Source of the DNA: Asterionellopsis glacialis
Lineage: Eukaryota > Bacillariophyta > Plagiogrammaphyceae > Rhaphoneidales > Asterionellopsidaceae
Assembly: GCA_014885115.2 (NCBI GenBank)
Contig: WKLE02003147.1
Coordinates: 3,067 to 13,134 of the forward strand
Reading direction: 5' to 3'
DNA length: 10,068 nt
Shown: positions 6,601 through 10,068 of the stretch, piece by piece
Layout: every line of letters starts with the position of its first letter
Position numbering within the stretch: the first letter of the stretch is position 1
The notes under the pieces: model-generated
Databases searched by the model: none
What the model saw: the letters and a program-made list of their open reading frames with translations, nothing else
What the model was told of the DNA's origin: nothing
Position numbers and translations under genes: made by a program

Positions 6601-7985
6601 GGAAGACTAAGGGCAGGAATTTTTCAACCAATCAAAAGGTCCATGCAATATTCAAATTTCCCAAATTTGATGACTGCAAGGCCATTGGATGGGAATGTCA
6701 CATGGACGAGACTGATGGTTCACAGTCCTATCATATGATAAATGGCTACAAGCTCCTAGAAGAACTAGGTATGACACTCAACAATAAACAGTGCATAATG
6801 ACTTGGGAAGATGCCAACATCCCAATGAAATTGACTGATTATGAGATTGAGGAATTGTACAGCAGTATGCTACAGGAACTCACCAAACCTAAGCAAGTAC
6901 AAGATGCCACAGACCATATGAACAGAATAATAGCTGCTATTTAGGACAAGGCAGACTTGGACAAAGTAATCAATATGTGCTAGCATCTGCCACCCAAGGA
7001 CAGAAAAGCCCTAAAAGCACTACTTAAGAAGTACAAACCTCTCTTTGATGGTACTCTGGGCATGTGGAACATTGACCCAGTAAGTATCAAAATAAAGCAA
7101 GGCTCCAAGCCATACCATGGCAAGGCCTATCCAGTACCACACATGTACAACAGACTACTTAGAGAAGAAGTAGAGCAACTAGTATGTATAGGTGTACTAC
7201 ATAGAATCAACAGGTTGGAATGGGTGGCACCCAGCTTCCCACAACCTCAGAAAATGACACTATCAGGTTTAATTCTGATTTCTGGAAACGTAACAAATGT
7301 ATCATACAACATCTGTTCCCAATCCTGCACATTCAGGAATTACTTATGAAACTCAAAGGTTTCTTGTATGCTTTGTCTCTAGACTTAAATATGGGCTACT
7401 ACCATATATGCATAAATGGAGATACTAGCAAACTTATGAAACTCAAAGGTTTCTTGTATGCTTTGTCTCTAGACTTAAATATGGGCTACTACCATATACA
7501 CATAGATGGAGATGCTAGCAAACTATGTACCATCATTCTAACACGGGGCAAGTACAAGTACTTGCATTTACCCATGGGAGTCACAAGTTCAGCGGACATT
7601 TTCCAAGAGAAAATGAGCAGACTGATGTGGGGACTAGCATTTGTACACATGTACATCAACAAACTACTGGTCCTTACAACAGACAGTTTTGAGTAGGATC
7701 ATCTAAACAAAATGGACCTGGTACTACAAAGACTACAGGAAGCAGGACTTAAGGTCAATACAGAGAAATCCTTCTTTGGACAAACCAAACCAGACTATCT
7801 TGGCTTCCATGTCTGTTGCAAGGGGATAAGGCCTCTTTATCATAAGGTCTCTGCCATATTAAACATTGCACCCCCTACTACCACAAAGAAGATATGATCC
7901 TTTGTAGGGATGGTCAATTACTGTAAACAAATGTGGATACATAGATCCCATGTATTGACTCCTTTAAACAAACTTAAGGAAAAGG
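6600..7985 (+). pseudogene. reverse transcriptase domain remnant of pol, catalytic box lost
   Basis: The N-terminal part has LFDGTLGMWNIDPVS, GSKPYHGKAYPVPH and LEWVAPSF, the usual approach to the gypsy RT. A one-base loss near 7253 moves the frame, which then carries the SDF segment, LFPILHIQELLMKL, and motif A as LSLDLNMGYYHI. Motif A occurs twice because of a 90-bp tandem duplication. Then come the fingers/palm segments GKYKYLHLPMGVTSSADIF and FQEKMSRLM, followed by YINK (7652-7663) at the place of the family's Y-x-D-D, so both catalytic aspartates of motif C are gone. LQEAGLKVNTEKSFFG and the segment FVGMVNYC mark the thumb and connection. Stops are TAG 6942, TAG 6981, TAG 7694 and TGA 7895. 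Confidence 0.85.
7343..7522 (+). repeat. 90-bp in-frame tandem duplication inside the RT
   Basis: Positions 7343-7432 are repeated at 7433-7522. The two copies differ at four sites, all transitions, and all in the last third. The unit covers KLKGFLYALSLDLNMGYYHI plus ten further residues, so motif A, with its catalytic Asp codons at 7382 and 7472, is present twice. The second copy keeps the usual junction with DGDASKLCTI. The first copy ends with changed residues (CINGDTSKL). Being 30 codons, it does not shift the frame. Confidence 0.95.
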
Positions 7986-7989
7986 TGTT

Positions 7990-8500
7990 AAGTTTAAATG
8001 GGACAAATAGCAACAAACAGCCTTTGATAATATTAAGAAAAAAATAACCAAAGAATTACTACTGTCCTACCCAGACTTTACAAAGCCTTTCCACATATAC
8101 ACTGATGCAAGTAAGTAGCAACTCGCTTGGGGCTGTCATCACCCAAGACAACAAGCCTATTGTATTCTACAGTAGAAAACTTACTGACTCCCAAACTAAA
8201 TACAACACTTGCAACCAAGAACTACTATTGATCATAGAAGTACTTAGAGAGTATTGGTATATATTACTAGGTCAATGTATCATTGTACATACAGACCATA
8301 AAAATCTTACCTATGATAACTGCCTTATAGAGAGACACATACAGTGGCACATGTTTGTTGAAGAATACGCACCCAAATTGAGTTATATAAAAGGCAAGCA
8401 CAATATAGTTGTGGACACGCTCTCCTGTCTCAATCTAATTGATACTAATGAGGAAGCCATCCCCAAATGTTACATTGGTAATGTACTGTCTAAATAAGAC
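7990..8500 (+). pseudogene. RNase H domain remnant of pol
   Basis: RNase H removes the RNA strand after first-strand synthesis. The four acidic residues expected are all present: Asp in HIYTDAS (8104-8106), Glu in NQELLLI, Asp in VHTDHKNL and Asp in VVDTLSC. GAVITQDNKPIVFYSRKL lies between. It starts in one frame (KFKWDK, after a frame change near 7985), has TAG at 8008 and 8116, then moves frame at about 8123-8126, where the bases TCGC look like a 4-bp insertion right after the first Asp motif. The rest is open to TAA 8495. The normally strict ADALSR ending reads VDTLSC. Confidence 0.8.
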
Positions 8501-9663
8501 ACAGCATAGCAATAGTGATGAGGGCTTCCTTAAATATCAACTTAAGGATTGTCAACTACAACAGGACACACTTAAGAAAAAGGACTTCTGCAAATGCCTA
8601 TTTCATGGAGGCAGAGAATCCTATCGCCTTATGTGCTACAAAAATAAAATATGCATACTGTCAACCCTCAAATTAAGAATGGTCCAATGGTACCACATGT
8701 ACTTATGTCATCCTGGAAAGACCCATACAGAAGAGACAATATGACAGCACCTATGGTGGCACAAACTGCACCAGCATGTCACAGAGTACTGTAAAACATG
8801 CCACACCTACCAGCTGAACAAACCTCAGCACAAAAAATATGTTTGCCTGCCTGAAAAAGATGTAGAAGCCATACCATGGGATTGCCTATCTGTTGACCTC
8901 ATAGGACCCTACAATCAAGCAAAAAGGTTGTAAGAACCTCACCCTATGCTGCATTACTATGATCAACCCAGAAAAAGGATGGTTCAAGATTGCCCCTTTT
9001 TCCAAAAGGAGCAGTATCAAAATCGTGAACATCATAGAACAATACTGGTTTGCACATTAGCCAAAACCTACACAAGTCACTTTTGACAGAGGTATAGAAT
9101 ACACAAAAGACTTTTGCAGTATGCTAGATAGTGAATACCAGCACATCAAGCATAAACTGATCACTACCTGTAACCCACAAGCAAATGCTGTAGTGGAGAG
9201 GATACATCAAGTTGTGGGCAATATGGTACGAACCCACAAGGTACAAGACAATACCAACAAACCCACCTGGGCTGGTGTACTTGCTGCTACTGCATACGCT
9301 GTATGTTTCACTTATCATGCCACTCTCCAAGCTACACCTGGCCAGCTAGTTTTTGGTAGAGATATGATATTTAACCTTAAACACCAAGCAAACTGGGAAG
9401 ACATACATAATAGGAAACAAGCTAGAATCGCTAGTAACAATAAATGTGAGAACGATAAACAGATTGACAGCAACTATAAGATAAACAATAAGGTCCTACT
9501 CACAAACAACTGGTCCAACCCACACAAGATGGAACAGCCCTTCTTGGGGATGTACAAGGTATGACAGGTCCACTGCAACGGTACCATGATGCTACAGCAC
9601 GGACCAGTTCTTGACAGAATCAATATCCGCCATGTACAACCATACCATGCAGCTGCTGCATAA
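8500..9663 (+). pseudogene. integrase domain remnant of pol with intact DDE residues
   Basis: Integrase inserts the DNA copy into the host genome. The zinc-binding part is visible as WYHMYLCHPG and CKTCHTY (His-x4-His and Cys-x2-Cys). The catalytic residues are Asp in SVDLIGPY (8895), Asp in TFDRGIEY (9085) and Glu in AVVERIHQ (9196). Spacing of the last pair is 36 residues where 35 is usual, from one extra residue around EYQHIKHK. LQATPGQLVFGRDMIF and NWEDIHNRKQ follow, then a GPY/F-like module with GMY in place of GPY, ending at TAA 9661. Stops are TGA 8742, TAG 9058 and TGA 9562; a frame change lies at about 8920-8932, between the first Asp and the rest of the core. There is no chromodomain. 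Confidence 0.85.
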
Positions 9664-9879
9664 GACAGTTCTTGCACTAGGTCACTGGACATGGGTGCAA
9701 GTGCAATAGGCAAGTCTACAAGACATGACTCACATATGTGACATCAATCAACCATAGTATGGATGCAGTATGATGACATCATGGATAAAGCACATGTAGT
9801 GATGCTCTATGTCCATTACATGATGACATCATAGGTGAAGCACATGCAATGATGCTCTGCAGCAGCACCACTCTGGTTG
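9664..9879 (+). other. 3' non-coding region of the retrotransposon
   Basis: This lies between the pol stop and the visible 3' LTR homology. It should contain a polypurine tract, but no purine run stands next to 9880. The perfect palindrome TCACATATGTGA is at 9730-9741. The second half is filled by a 50-bp tandem duplication that itself looks like the LTR start. The LTR may therefore begin inside this region, and the 5' copy may be missing its first part. Confidence 0.5.
9771..9870. repeat. two tandem copies of a 50-bp unit before the 3' LTR
   Basis: Copies are 9771-9820 and 9821-9870, each opening with TGATGACATCAT and containing AAGCACATG and GTGATGCTCT or its variant. The LTR start at 9880 (TGATGCATCAT) resembles the unit start, so a third, more diverged unit may be the LTR edge itself. 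The core TGATG(A)CATCA is palindromic and resembles bZIP-type binding sites; a regulatory role is speculation. Confidence 0.85.
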
Positions 9880-10068
9880 TGATGCATCATATTGGAACGT
9901 GGTGATGATGTGCTGTCACTCCATGGCAGTACAACTCCAGTTGTGACACCAAACAGGTGATCCGGTGGGCATTCATTGGCTGCCTCAAGGAGTTGGGTTC
10001 ACATGGTAAAAAGGGACTCTGTCAGACACAAACTCTAAGTAGACTGTCTGTAGAATCCCATACATAAA
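9880..10068 (+). repeat. 3' LTR, cut by the end of the window
   Basis: It aligns with 4836-5021 at 168 of 186 positions with one 3-bp insertion (an extra ATG near 9904-9909). Seventeen of the 18 substitutions are transitions. The longest unchanged run holds GCATTCATTGGCTGCCTCAA and the bases after it. The copy stops at the window edge, so its 3' end and the target duplication cannot be seen. Confidence 0.85.

Larger units (their letters stand above)
6331..9663 (+). pseudogene. pol: pol: protease-RT-RNase H-integrase polyprotein remnant
   Basis: Pol makes the enzymes that mature the particle, copy the RNA and insert the DNA. All domains are present in gypsy order but scattered over three frames: protease 6382-6600, linker and RT 6600-7250, RT 7250-7985, RNase H 7990-8500, integrase 8500-9663. 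Internal stops are TAG 6942, TAG 6981, TAG 7694, TGA 7895, TAG 8008, TAG 8116, TGA 8742, TAG 9058 and TGA 9562; the natural end is TAA 9661. Frame changes fall near 6598, 7253, 7985, 8125, about 8440-8495, and 8920-8932. The length of about 1,110 codons is normal for the family, so no large domain is lost. No translation product could be active. Confidence 0.85.
4836..10068 (+). mobile_element. Ty3/gypsy LTR retrotransposon, degenerate, right LTR truncated by window
   Basis: Two direct repeats of about 186 bp in the same orientation (4836-5021 and 9880-10068) flank a gag-pol region in the order Gag, protease, reverse transcriptase, RNase H, integrase. That domain order defines Ty3/gypsy (Metaviridae) elements; Ty1/copia places integrase before reverse transcriptase. 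Pol wording is closest to what I know from diatom elements. I see no envelope gene and no chromodomain. The copy is dead: about 15 internal stops, at least six frame changes, a lost YxDD box and a duplicated segment in the polymerase. LTR identity over the visible part is about 90% (18 substitutions in 186 positions plus a 3-bp indel), so the insertion is old. The primer binding site, polypurine tract and target duplication could not be fixed. Confidence 0.9.

Noticed and set aside
5217..9663. Genetic code with TAG and TGA reassigned, given no TAA among the internal stops
   Set aside because: At least six frame changes and a lost YxDD box show plain decay, and the natural pol end is TAA anyway. 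The stop pattern is better explained by C-to-T and G-to-A change.
9124..9713. Minus-strand frames opposite the integrase
   Set aside because: The plus strand has unmistakable integrase motifs here; the minus frames are antisense shadows.

Overview
The window is eukaryotic, transposon-derived and almost entirely non-functional. I see no bacterial gene organisation, no RNA gene and no intact long reading frame. The Gag/Pol wording of the retrotransposon (SLDLNMGYYHI in reverse transcriptase, SADIFQEKMS, AIPWDCLSVDLIGPY and NPQANAVVERIHQ in integrase) is the style I associate with Ty3/gypsy elements of diatoms and related stramenopile algae. That host assignment is inference and should be held loosely.

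Layout. (1) 1-276 is AT-rich filler. (2) 277-2410 is a decayed plus-strand gene with an N-terminal C2H2/C2HC zinc finger and a C-terminal part resembling the large zinc-finger transposase-like proteins of diatoms and fungi. It is broken by stops and a frame change. (3) 1191-1538 looks like a small non-autonomous DNA transposon inserted in that gene, with imperfect inverted ends, a TAG/TAG target duplication and far more CpG than its surroundings. (4) 2551-3286 holds three tandem copies of a ~250-bp unit packed with short inverted repeats. (5) 3287-4789 has no confident gene, but it carries weak minus-strand coding remnants, two hairpins and a row of three palindromes. (6) 4836-10068 is a Ty3/gypsy LTR retrotransposon: 5' LTR, leader, gag, protease, reverse transcriptase, RNase H, integrase, a 3' non-coding region with a 50-bp tandem duplication, and a 3' LTR cut by the window end.

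When active, the retrotransposon would have made a Gag coat and a Pol polyprotein that copies the RNA into DNA and integrates it. This copy cannot: Gag-Pol has about 15 in-frame stops and at least six frame changes, the reverse transcriptase YxDD box reads YINK, and motif A is duplicated by a 90-bp tandem repeat.

One theme joins the regions. CpG is nearly absent from most of the window (none that I can find in 1-1198, six in 1561-4800) but frequent in the 348-bp insertion (12). The two LTR copies differ by 17 transitions and one transversion. Internal stops of gag-pol are all TAG or TGA, and several TGA codons fall where relatives have arginine. This fits long-term cytosine-methylation decay, with the insertion the youngest layer. 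Counts were made by eye.
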